Source: Falsiroseomonas ponticola (lineage in GTDB: Bacteria; Pseudomonadota; Alphaproteobacteria; Acetobacterales; Acetobacteraceae). Taken from it: a stretch of DNA of 64,000 nucleotides. Shown piece by piece: positions 26,648 to 34,394 of this stretch. Each line of letters opens with the position of its first letter. Positions within the stretch are counted from its first letter, which is position 1. A program made the position numbers and the translations under genes. Location of the stretch: contig NZ_JAERQN010000010.1 of the NCBI RefSeq assembly GCF_016805305.1, forward strand, positions 204,581-268,580, read 5' to 3'. Under the pieces are notes generated by a model, which was not told the DNA's origin, did not search any database, and saw only the letters and a list, made by a program, of their open reading frames with translations.

Positions 26648-27409
26648 ATGTCCGCGCGCCACGGTCTGTCCATCAAGGGCCTCGTCAAGGAATACGTGCC
26701 CGGCAAGCCCGTGCTGCGCGGCATCGACCTCGACCTGGCGCCGGAGGGGATCACCGCCATCATCGGCCCCTCCGGTACCGGCAAGTCCACGCTGATCCGC
26801 TGCATCAACCGGCTGGTGGAGCCCACCCGGGGCGAGATCACGCTGGGCGGCGAAAGGCTGACCGGCATCACCGGCGGGCAGCTTCGCCTGGCGCGGCGCC
26901 GCATCGGCATGGTGTTCCAGGAATACAATCTGGTCGAACGCCTGACGGTGATGGAGAACGTGCTGTCCGGGCGCCTCGGCTATGTGCCGCTGTGGCGCGC
27001 CTGGCTGCGCAAATACCCGGCCGAGGATATCGCGCTGGCCTTCGAACTGCTGGACGCGGTCGGCCTGCCGGACCATGCGACGCGGCGCGCCGATGCGCTC
27101 TCCGGCGGCCAGCGCCAGCGTGTCGGCATCGCGCGCGCGCTGATGCAGCGGCCCGCGCTGCTGCTGGCGGATGAGCCGACCAGCTCGCTCGACCCCAAGA
27201 CGGCGGTGGAGATCATGGAACTGCTCGCGCGCCTCACCCAGGCCGCGAACGTCCCCGTCGTCATCAACATCCATAACGTCGAACTCGCGAAGCGCTTCGC
27301 GCAGCGCATCGTCGGCATGGAAGGCGGCCGCGTGGTCTTCGACGGCCCGCCGGAGGACCTGCAGCCCCACCACCTGCGCCAGATCTATGGCGGCGAGGAT
27401 TGGCTGTGA
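26648..27409 (+). CDS. phnC: PhnC-like ABC transporter ATP-binding protein
   Basis: 253 aa, ATG 26648 two bases after the phnD stop. It has Walker A GPSGTGKST, Q-loop GMVFQEYNLVERLTVMENVL, signature LSGGQRQRVGIARAL, Walker B LLLADEPTSSLD and switch His in INIHNVELAKRF. The segment VLSGRLGYVPLWRAWLRKYP is characteristic of PhnC proteins. It energises the two permeases that follow. Its end overlaps the GTG start of the first permease gene (GTGA). Confidence 0.93.
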   Translation: MSARHGLSIKGLVKEYVPGKPVLRGIDLDLAPEGITAIIGPSGTGKSTLIRCINRLVEPTRGEITLGGERLTGITGGQLRLARRRIGMVFQEYNLVERLTVMENVLSGRLGYVPLWRAWLRKYPAEDIALAFELLDAVGLPDHATRRADALSGGQRQRVGIARALMQRPALLLADEPTSSLDPKTAVEIMELLARLTQAANVPVVINIHNVELAKRFAQRIVGMEGGRVVFDGPPEDLQPHHLRQIYGGEDWL

Positions 27410-28191
27410 GCGCGACCCTGACCGCACGCGAAGCCTTCAAGCCCAACTGGACGGCGCGGCTCGGCCTCATCGCCGTCGCGCTCTACAGCCTCTACGCCAT
27501 CGGGCAGCTCGACATCTCCTGGGCCCGCCTCTCGGTGGGGTTCGGGGAGGCCGGGCGCTTCCTGGCGCGCATGGTCCCGCCGAATTTCGCGCGTTGGGAA
27601 TTGCTGCTGGAAGGCATGATCGAGAGCCTGCAGATCGCGGTGCTGGCGACGGTGCTGGGCATCATCATCTCGCTGCCGCTCGGCCTGATGGCGGCGCGCA
27701 ACCTGGCGCCCTGGTGGCTGTCGGCGCCGATCCGCGGCGTCATCGCGGTGTGCCGCAGCCTGCACTACGTCATCGTCGCGATCCTCTTCGTGAAGGCGAT
27801 CGGCTTCGGCGCGCTGGCGGGCGTGGCCGCACTGACCGTCGCCTCCATGGGCTTCGTCGCGAAGCTGTTCGCGGAGGCGGTGGAGGAGATCAGCATGAAG
27901 CAGGTGGAGGCGATCCGCGCGACGGGCGCCGGGCCCGGCGCGGTGCTGCTCTATGGCGTGCTGCCGCAGGTGGCGTCGCGCTTCATCGGCTTCTCGCTCT
28001 ACCAGCTCGACAGCAACCTCCGGAACTCCACGCTGGTCGGAATCGTCGGCGCGGGCGGCATCGGCGGCACGCTCTTCGCCGCCTTCAAGCGCTTCGACTA
28101 CGACTTCGTCTGCGCCATCCTGCTGGCCATCATTGCGCTGATCTTCGTGGCCGAGCTTGTCTCCGGCCGGGTGAGGGCCGCGCTGCGATGA
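27406..28191 (+). CDS. phnE: PhnE-like ABC transporter permease (first)
   Basis: 261 aa from GTG 27406, overlapping the phnC stop. About six membrane helices. The coupling (EAA) loop AEAVEEISMKQVEAIRATG is clear, followed by GVLPQVASRFIGFSLYQLDS and GIVGAGGIGGTLFAAF, typical of PhnE. Its 3' end overlaps the next permease (ATGA). Two non-identical permeases imply a heterodimeric channel. Confidence 0.92.
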   Translation: MSATLTAREAFKPNWTARLGLIAVALYSLYAIGQLDISWARLSVGFGEAGRFLARMVPPNFARWELLLEGMIESLQIAVLATVLGIIISLPLGLMAARNLAPWWLSAPIRGVIAVCRSLHYVIVAILFVKAIGFGALAGVAALTVASMGFVAKLFAEAVEEISMKQVEAIRATGAGPGAVLLYGVLPQVASRFIGFSLYQLDSNLRNSTLVGIVGAGGIGGTLFAAFKRFDYDFVCAILLAIIALIFVAELVSGRVRAALR

Positions 28192-29009
28192 ACGCCCCCA
28201 TGGACGCGACCATGAAGCCGCTCATGCGGGAATGGACCTACCTGACCCCGGCCGAGGCGATCGGCCGCTGGCTGGTCTGGCTCGCCGTCGTTGCCGCCAC
28301 GGTCTGGGCCGTGCGCAGCATCGACATCATCCCGGAATTCCTGATCGACGCGCCGGAACAGATGGCGGACCTGCTGGTTCGCATGTGGCCGCCCGATGCC
28401 GCGCATTACTATCCCGATGTCCATGCCGCGCTGATCGAGACGCTGCACATCGCGACGCTCGGCACCATCCTGTCGCTGTTCCTGGCGATCCCGATCGCGC
28501 TGCTGGCGGCGCGGAACATCTGCCGCATTCCCGTGCTGAACGTGACGGCGCAGCTGGTCCTCGTCTCCTCCCGGTCCGTCAATTCGCTGGTCTGGGCGCT
28601 GATCTTCGTCGCCGTCTTCGGCCCGGGGCCGGCGGCCGGCACCTTCGCCATTGCCTTCCGCAGCATCGGCTTCGTCGGCAAGCTGCTGGCGGAGGCGCTG
28701 GAGGAGACGGCGCCGGGGCCGCTGGAGGCGCTGACCGCGGCGGGCGCGCCCTGGGGCAGCCTGATGCTCAAGGGCGTCTGGCCGCAGGTGCAGCCGGCCT
28801 TCTGGGGCATCGCGCTGTTCCGCTGGGACATCAACGTCCGTGAATCCGCGGTGCTCGGCCTGGTCGGCGCCGGCGGCATCGGCGTCGTGCTCGATGATGC
28901 CATCAACTTCTTCCAGTGGGACCGCGTTGCGACGGTGCTGCTGGCGATCCTCGCGGTGGTGGTGGTGGCGGAAATCGTCGTCACGCGCATCCGCTCAAGG
29001 CTGATCTGA
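28188..29009 (+). CDS. phnE: PhnE-like ABC transporter permease (second)
   Basis: 273 aa from ATG 28188, overlapping the previous stop. It is a membrane protein with a first helix WLVWLAVVAATVWAVRSIDI and the coupling loop AEALEETAPGPLEALTAAGA. GVWPQVQPAFWGIALFRWDI and GLVGAGGIGVVLDDAINFF follow. It is related to but clearly distinct from the first PhnE. GlpD follows after 5 bases, so the entire HAD-phnD-phnC-phnE-phnE-glpD series is one coupled operon. Confidence 0.92.
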   Translation: MNAPMDATMKPLMREWTYLTPAEAIGRWLVWLAVVAATVWAVRSIDIIPEFLIDAPEQMADLLVRMWPPDAAHYYPDVHAALIETLHIATLGTILSLFLAIPIALLAARNICRIPVLNVTAQLVLVSSRSVNSLVWALIFVAVFGPGPAAGTFAIAFRSIGFVGKLLAEALEETAPGPLEALTAAGAPWGSLMLKGVWPQVQPAFWGIALFRWDINVRESAVLGLVGAGGIGVVLDDAINFFQWDRVATVLLAILAVVVVAEIVVTRIRSRLI

Positions 29010-29014
29010 ACCCC

Positions 29015-30493
29015 ATGGCTGACACCTTCGACCTTCTCGTCATCGGCGGCGGCATCAACGGCGTCGGCATCGCGCGCGATGCCGTGGGCCGGGGGCTTTC
29101 CGTCTGCCTGGTGGAGCGTGGCGACCTCGCGGGCGCTACCTCCTCCAACTCCTCCAAGCTCATCCATGGCGGGCTCCGCTACCTCGAGCATTACGAGTTC
29201 CGCCTGGTGCGGGAGGCATTGGCCGAGCGCGAGGTGATGCTGAAGATCGCGCCCCACATCGTCTGGCCGATGCGCTTCGTCCTGCCGCACCGGCCGGAGA
29301 TGCGGCCGCGCTGGATGATCCGGACGGGCCTGTTCCTCTATGACCACCTGGCGCGCCGCGTCAGCCTGCCACCGGCCGAGGGGCTCGACTTCCGCCGCCA
29401 CGCCTATGGCACGCCGCTGTCGGAGAAGATCGCCGCCGGCTTCGCCTATTCCGATTGCTGGGTGGAGGATAGCCGCCTGGTGGTGCTGAACGCGAAGGAT
29501 GCCGCGAAGCGCGGCGCCGATATCCGCGTCCGCACCGCCTTCGCCGGCGCGGAACGCGATGCGGAGGGCTGGACCGCGCGGCTGCGCGGCGCCGATGGCG
29601 GCGACACCGCGGTGCGGGCGCGGGCCATGGTGAATGCCGCCGGCCCCTGGGTGCTCTCGGCGCAGGATGCGGCGCATGCGAAGCCCGCGGGCAGCGTGCG
29701 GCTGATCCGCGGCAGCCACATCGTGGTCCCCGCGCTCTATGACGGCCCGCAGGCCTATATCCTGCAGAATGACGACCGCCGCGTTGTCTTCGTCATCCCC
29801 TACCAGAGCCGCTTCTCCCTGATCGGCACGACGGATGTGCCGCATGAGGGGGATGCCTCGACGGCGCATTGCACGGCGGAGGAAGCCGAATACCTCTGCG
29901 CTGCCGTCACGCGGCAGTTCCGCAAGCCGGTCACGCCGGCCGATATCGTCTGGTCCTATGCCGGCGTCCGGCCGCTCTATGACGACGGGGCGGACAATCC
30001 CTCCGCCGTCACGCGCGACTATGTGCTGAAGCTGGACACGGAAGCGGCGCCGCTGCTGTCCATCTATGGCGGCAAGATCACCACCTATCGCCGCCTGGCG
30101 GAGGAAGCGGTGGAGAAGGTGGCGCATGCGCTCGGCCGGGACGCGAAGGCCTGGACCGATACGGCGCCGCTGCCCGGCGGCGATTTCGGCGGCCGGGACC
30201 TGGCGGCGATGGAGGCCGACCTGGCGGAGCGCTATCCCTGGCTGCCCGCGCCCACGCGCGCCCGTCTGCTGCGCGCCTATGGCACGGAAGTGCCCGCGCT
30301 GATCGGCGATGCGGAAGGCTGGCAGGCGCTGGGCCGGGATTATGGCGCGGGCCTGACGCAGCGGGAGATCGACTGGCTGGTGCGGGAGGAATGGGCGCGC
30401 ACGGCGGAGGATGTGCTGTGGCGCCGCTCCCGCCTCGGCCTGCACATGACGGCGACGGAACGGGACGCGGTCGCGGCCTCCATGGGCGGCTGA
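29015..30493 (+). CDS. glpD: glycerol-3-phosphate dehydrogenase, FAD-dependent, aerobic type
   Basis: 492 aa, ATG 29015. FAD-binding motif FDLLVIGGGINGVGIARDAV, substrate/FAD motif SSNSSKLIHGGLRYLEHYEF, IPYQSRFSLIGTTDVPHEG, the Arg-containing YAGVRPLYDD and IYGGKITTYRRLAEEAVE are all as expected for GlpD. A C-terminal helical domain follows. It oxidises sn-glycerol 3-phosphate to dihydroxyacetone phosphate at the inner membrane, feeding electrons to quinone. Its place at the end of a PhnCDE-type import operon suggests the imported compound yields glycerol 3-phosphate. Its stop abuts the convergent gene at 30494 with no spacer. Confidence 0.95.
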   Translation: MADTFDLLVIGGGINGVGIARDAVGRGLSVCLVERGDLAGATSSNSSKLIHGGLRYLEHYEFRLVREALAEREVMLKIAPHIVWPMRFVLPHRPEMRPRWMIRTGLFLYDHLARRVSLPPAEGLDFRRHAYGTPLSEKIAAGFAYSDCWVEDSRLVVLNAKDAAKRGADIRVRTAFAGAERDAEGWTARLRGADGGDTAVRARAMVNAAGPWVLSAQDAAHAKPAGSVRLIRGSHIVVPALYDGPQAYILQNDDRRVVFVIPYQSRFSLIGTTDVPHEGDASTAHCTAEEAEYLCAAVTRQFRKPVTPADIVWSYAGVRPLYDDGADNPSAVTRDYVLKLDTEAAPLLSIYGGKITTYRRLAEEAVEKVAHALGRDAKAWTDTAPLPGGDFGGRDLAAMEADLAERYPWLPAPTRARLLRAYGTEVPALIGDAEGWQALGRDYGAGLTQREIDWLVREEWARTAEDVLWRRSRLGLHMTATERDAVAASMGG

Positions 30494-31192
30494 TCAGCGG
30501 CGATAGAAGCCGATCAGCCCGGCGATCATCCCGCCTTCCTCGTCATCCGGCAGCAGCACGTTGTCGGGCACGCGCAGCCCGCAGGCGCGCAGATGGGCGA
30601 GCAGGGCGGCGGCGATGGCCTTCGGGTCATGCCGCCGCGCGAAGCTGCCCTGGAAGCCCGTGACCTTGGCGATGGTCAGCGCCGTCGCCTTGCGGGGGCG
30701 GTGGACGCCGCCGCGGTTCGCATCCACCTTCTCCGTCGTGCTGCCCAGCAGGCTGTTGGACCGGCGATCCACCGGCATGGTACGCACCAGCAGCCAGCCG
30801 CGCCGCGCCGCCGCCGTTTCCGGGAAGAGGTGATCGACGGCGAGCTTGCGGCCGGCGACCTCGGATGCCGGCGCTTCATGGCCCAGCTGCTTCACGAAGG
30901 CGGCCCAATAGGCGGCGTAGCGGCCATCGCCCTCCGCCTTGTCCTCCGGCCGGACCCAGAGCTGCGGCCGGGATCTCGCATCGTGGCGCATCAGCGCCTC
31001 GGTAGGCGACGTGCCGGGCAGGGGGGACCAGCGCCCGCCGCCGCCGGGAAAGCCCGGCTCCGCCAGCTTCTGCACCCAGCTCATATCCGGCAGCGCGATC
31101 CAGGCCAGCGGCATGCCGACCGCGCTGTCGAGCCCGAGCCAGGCATCGAGGAGGTCCTGCCACTGGCTGCGCAGGAAGGTCGCGTAGTCCAT
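30494..31192 (-). CDS. uncharacterised protein (232 aa)
   Basis: ATG 31192 is preceded by a G-rich stretch (CTGGGGGCG). The N-terminus MDYATFLRSQWQDLLDAWLG is aromatic and helical. Mid-protein KLAVDHLFPETAAARRGW and the following RRSNSLLG have the spacing of a degenerate HNH-nuclease-like pattern (DH..P ... N), but no zinc Cys or second His is evident. No signal peptide or membrane segment is seen. The C-terminus is GGMIAGLIGFYRR. I do not recognise a family. It is convergent with glpD and divergent from the membrane protein at 31260. Confidence 0.65.
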   Translation of the reverse strand: MDYATFLRSQWQDLLDAWLGLDSAVGMPLAWIALPDMSWVQKLAEPGFPGGGGRWSPLPGTSPTEALMRHDARSRPQLWVRPEDKAEGDGRYAAYWAAFVKQLGHEAPASEVAGRKLAVDHLFPETAAARRGWLLVRTMPVDRRSNSLLGSTTEKVDANRGGVHRPRKATALTIAKVTGFQGSFARRHDPKAIAAALLAHLRACGLRVPDNVLLPDDEEGGMIAGLIGFYRR

Positions 31193-31259
31193 GGCGGGAC
31201 GCCCCCAGGTCGGTTCCGTATCGTTGCGGCGGCCGCGAACTGCCGGTAGCGTTTCCCGC

Positions 31260-32180
31260 ATGAAACGCATCCGGGACCTGCTGTTCGGCGCCTCGCTCCT
31301 CATCGCAGGCTTGCTGATCCTGATCGTGGCGTCCACCGTCGTCGCCACCGGCTTCGCCGCCGCCGTGCGGACGGTGATGCCGTACAGCGCGGTCCGGGCG
31401 CTGGAGATCGATCCATCGTCGCTCACGGCCCGGCTGGTTGACTGGGCCATCGCGGTAGGCCCGTCGGGCAGTTCCGATGGGTCGCAGGCGGCCGATCTCC
31501 GATCCGACGGGCAGGGGGAGCGCGAGCGGCGAAGCGCGATGGGCGAGGCCGACGTCATCGACCAGTGGATGGACGCCTGCAAGCGGGCCGTGCAGGCCCT
31601 GCTGCCACGAGACGCCCAGGCCCCGACGCTGGGCACCAGTTTTCCCGAACTGGATCGCATCGCCCGCACGGTCTTCCTGGAACGCGTGGGCGCGGCGCAG
31701 CGGGCCGAGACCTCCTACGCCGAGTTGCAACTCTTCACCTGGCTGTCGATCGGGCTCGGGCTGCTGACGACGGTGCTGGTCGCCTTCAGCGCGACGGAGT
31801 TCGGGCGCGGCGATGGGCGCGTGGCGCGCGGCATCCGCGTGTTGGCCGTGATCTTTCCCGCCGTCGGCACCAGCCTGGCCGCCATCGCGGCCTTCTATGC
31901 GCCGCGCGAGGAACTGGCGCGGTCTTCGCAGCTCCTGGCGACCCTGCGGCAGGCGCATGTGCAGATCGCCATCGACCTGCCGCGGATCGCCTGCCCGACC
32001 GACGCGGCGACGCGCACGGCCTATCTGACCGCCATCGGCGGCTGGAACCGGCGCTTCGAGGAGGCGCGCGCCGCGGCGGAGGCCGCGGCGCTCTCCGCCA
32101 TCGATCCGAGCCGGCAGTCGGGGGGCGGGCGCGGCAGCGACCAGGGCACCAACCGGACGACGCCGCCGACGCCGCAGTGA
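31260..32180 (+). CDS. uncharacterised membrane protein (306 aa)
   Basis: ATG 31260. It has three or four membrane helices: one near the N-terminus (LLFGASLLIAGLLILIVAST), LFTWLSIGLGLLTTVLVAFS near residue 160, and IRVLAVIFPAVGTSLAAIAA near 195. Between the first and second lies a soluble loop of ~115 residues rich in charge. After the last is a helical region with an Ala-rich possible coiled coil and a low-complexity Gly/Pro/Thr tail. No family recognised. It diverges from the 232-aa unknown by 67 bases, so the two may be co-regulated. Confidence 0.7.
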   Translation: MKRIRDLLFGASLLIAGLLILIVASTVVATGFAAAVRTVMPYSAVRALEIDPSSLTARLVDWAIAVGPSGSSDGSQAADLRSDGQGERERRSAMGEADVIDQWMDACKRAVQALLPRDAQAPTLGTSFPELDRIARTVFLERVGAAQRAETSYAELQLFTWLSIGLGLLTTVLVAFSATEFGRGDGRVARGIRVLAVIFPAVGTSLAAIAAFYAPREELARSSQLLATLRQAHVQIAIDLPRIACPTDAATRTAYLTAIGGWNRRFEEARAAAEAAALSAIDPSRQSGGGRGSDQGTNRTTPPTPQ

Positions 32181-32219
32181 CGCCCGGCCTCCAGGCGTCG
32201 GCGTGGCGCCCTGTCGCGA

Positions 32220-32666
32220 TCAGTACCGCTTGTAGCTCAGGAACTTGCCCGTCATCGTGATCTTCACGCGGTCGCCCTTCTGGTCGGGCTGCCGTTCCAG
32301 GATCATGTCGTAGTCGATGGCGGACATGATGCCGTCGCCGAACTCCTCATGGATCATCTCCTTCCAGCTCGTGCCATAGACCAGCACCAGCTCGTAGAAG
32401 CGGTAGATCAGCGGGTCGGTCGGCGGCATGGGCTGGGCGCCGCGATAGGGAATCTCGCAGAGCGTCGCGGCATCCTCCTCATCCAGCTCCAGGATGTCGG
32501 CGATGCCCGCCGCGTGGTGCGGCTCCGCGCTCATCTGCCCCATGCACAGCGCGCAGGTCCAGACGGGGGACATGGCGATGCGGTTGGCGATGTCGGCCCA
32601 TTTCAGGCCCTTCGCCTTCTTGATCTTCAGGATCTTCTTGCCGAGCTCGGTCTTGGCGTCGTTCAC
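32220..32666 (-). CDS. cynS: cyanase (cyanate hydratase/lyase)
   Basis: 148 aa, close to the 156 aa of the E. coli enzyme. The C-terminal catalytic domain LIYRFYELVLVYGTSWKEMI holds Arg89 and Glu92, and GDGIMSAIDYDM holds Ser115: the known triad for bicarbonate-dependent breakdown of cyanate to ammonia and CO2. The N-terminal helical domain resembles a lambda-repressor fold and serves in decamer assembly. It is last in a cynA-B-D-S series on the minus strand, 15 bases after the ATPase gene, so cyanate import and use are coupled. Confidence 0.96.
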   Translation of the reverse strand: MNDAKTELGKKILKIKKAKGLKWADIANRIAMSPVWTCALCMGQMSAEPHHAAGIADILELDEEDAATLCEIPYRGAQPMPPTDPLIYRFYELVLVYGTSWKEMIHEEFGDGIMSAIDYDMILERQPDQKGDRVKITMTGKFLSYKRY

Positions 32667-32681
32667 GGGGCTCTCCCTGGT

Positions 32682-33533
32682 TCAGGCAGCGGGTCGCAGT
32701 TCCGGCACCGCGCGCGCGGACCATCCGGCGGGCGGGTGGCGCGCATCGAATTCGCGCGACCGGGTGATGAGGAAGTCGAGCACATGGTCCCGCAGCGCGT
32801 GGTAGCCGGGCATGTGGTGCAGGCTGGCGCGGGTGCGGGGGCGGGGCAGGGTGTTCACCACCACCTCCGCGATCCGCGCGCCGGGGCCGTTCGACATCAG
32901 CAGGATGCGGTCCGCCAGCAGGATCGCCTCATCCACGTCATGGGTGATCATGAAGCCGGTCTGCCCGGCTTCCGTCACCAGGCGCGACACCTCCTCCTGC
33001 AGCGCGCCGCGCGTCAGCGCATCGAGGGCGGAGAAGGGTTCGTCCATCAGCAGGATCTTCGGCTGGATCGCCAGCGCGCGGGCGATGCCGACGCGCTGCT
33101 TCATGCCGCCCGAAAGCTGCGCGGGCTTGCGGTCCGCGGCGTGGGACAGGCCGACGCGGCCCAGCGCCTCCCGCGCCGCATCCTCGCACATCCGGCGGTT
33201 CCAATGCGGGTTGCGGCAGGACAGCGCGAAGGCGACGTTCTGCGCCGCCGTCATCCAGGGCATCAGCGCGTGGGACTGGAAGATGACGGCGCGGTCGAGC
33301 GAGGGGCCGCTGACCTCCCGCCCCCCCACGATCAGCGCGCCGTCATCGGGCGCGTCGAGCCCCGCGAGGATGTTGAGGATCGTCGTCTTGCCGCAGCCGG
33401 AATGGCCGACCAGGCAGACGAATTCGCCGCGGCCGACGCTGAACCACACATCCTCGAACACCGCGGTCGCGCCGAAGCGCCGCGCGATGCCCTCCACCTG
33501 CACATCGGGCCGTTCCATCAGGGACGCGCTCAT
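32682..33533 (-). CDS. ABC transporter ATP-binding protein, nitrate/cyanate (NrtD/CynD) type
   Basis: 283 aa from ATG 33533. Walker A GHSGCGKTTILN, Q-loop FQSHALMPWMTAAQNV, signature LSGGMKQRVGIARALA, Walker B LLMDEPFSALDALTR and MITHDVDEAILLAD are complete. The Cys in the Walker A loop and the RNPHWN segment are features of NrtD/CynD-like proteins. It powers the permease encoded 5 bases upstream. The association with cynS makes cyanate the likely substrate, but nitrate or a related anion cannot be excluded. Confidence 0.92.
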   Translation of the reverse strand: MSASLMERPDVQVEGIARRFGATAVFEDVWFSVGRGEFVCLVGHSGCGKTTILNILAGLDAPDDGALIVGGREVSGPSLDRAVIFQSHALMPWMTAAQNVAFALSCRNPHWNRRMCEDAAREALGRVGLSHAADRKPAQLSGGMKQRVGIARALAIQPKILLMDEPFSALDALTRGALQEEVSRLVTEAGQTGFMITHDVDEAILLADRILLMSNGPGARIAEVVVNTLPRPRTRASLHHMPGYHALRDHVLDFLITRSREFDARHPPAGWSARAVPELRPAA

Positions 33534-33538
33534 CGCGC

Positions 33539-34390
33539 TCACTCCGCCCAGGCGACGGCGCGGGCGAGCAGCCCGAGCAGCCGGTCCAGCGCCAGCCCCA
33601 CCAGCCCGATCATCAGGATGGCGATGACGATGTCGGCGATGGAGAGGTTGTTCCACTGGTTCCAGACCCAGTAGCCGATGCCCGTGCCGCCCACGAGCAT
33701 CTCCGCCGCCACGATCACCAGCCAGGCGATGCCGATGGAGATGCGCATGCCCGTCACGATGGTGGGCGCGGCCGCCGGCAGGATGATGCGCGTCGCCGTC
33801 CGCCACGGCCCCGCTTCCAGCGTCCGTCCCACATTCAGCCATTCGCGCCGGACGCTCGCCACGCCGAAGGCGGTGTTCAGCAGCATCGGCCAGATGGAGC
33901 AGATGAAGATGACGAAGACGGAGCTGATCGAGCTGTCCTTGATGGAGTAGAGTGCGAGCGGCATCCAGGCGAGCGGCGAGACCGGCCGCAGCACCTGGAT
34001 GAAGGGGTTCAGCGCCGCGTTCAGCAGCGGCGACATGCCGATCGCGAAGCCGAGCGGGATGGCGACGATCGCGGCCAGGCCGAAGCCCGCGCCGACGCGG
34101 GCCAGCGAATAGGCGATCTGCACGCCGATGCCCTGGTCATTCGTGCCGCGGACATAGAAGGGGTCGCGCAGCAGCTCCCACAGCCGCTTCGCGATGTCGC
34201 TCGGCGCCGGCATGGCGGTCTGCCCGCCCGTCGCCGCCGCCTGGCCCATCAGCGCCGCGTATTCGGGATCGACCGCCGGGCCGGATGCGGTGGTGGCGGC
34301 GCGGATCGCCGCTTCCCAGCCGCCGAGGAAGACGGCGAGGATCAGCAGCGACAGCGCCGCCGCACGCCAGAACGGTACTGGTGCCTGCAT
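33539..34390 (-). CDS. ABC transporter permease, nitrate/cyanate (NrtB/CynB) type
   Basis: 283 aa, ATG 34390. An N-terminal membrane helix (AALSLLILAVFLGGWEAAI) is followed by a ~60-residue periplasmic stretch typical of NrtB. The remaining core has about five helices with the coupling loop LNVGRTLEAGPWRTATRIIL and IGIAWLVIVAAEMLVGGTGI. It lies 4 bases after the binding-protein gene and 5 before the ATPase gene. Confidence 0.92.
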   Translation of the reverse strand: MQAPVPFWRAAALSLLILAVFLGGWEAAIRAATTASGPAVDPEYAALMGQAAATGGQTAMPAPSDIAKRLWELLRDPFYVRGTNDQGIGVQIAYSLARVGAGFGLAAIVAIPLGFAIGMSPLLNAALNPFIQVLRPVSPLAWMPLALYSIKDSSISSVFVIFICSIWPMLLNTAFGVASVRREWLNVGRTLEAGPWRTATRIILPAAAPTIVTGMRISIGIAWLVIVAAEMLVGGTGIGYWVWNQWNNLSIADIVIAILMIGLVGLALDRLLGLLARAVAWAE

Positions 34391-34394
34391 GGGA

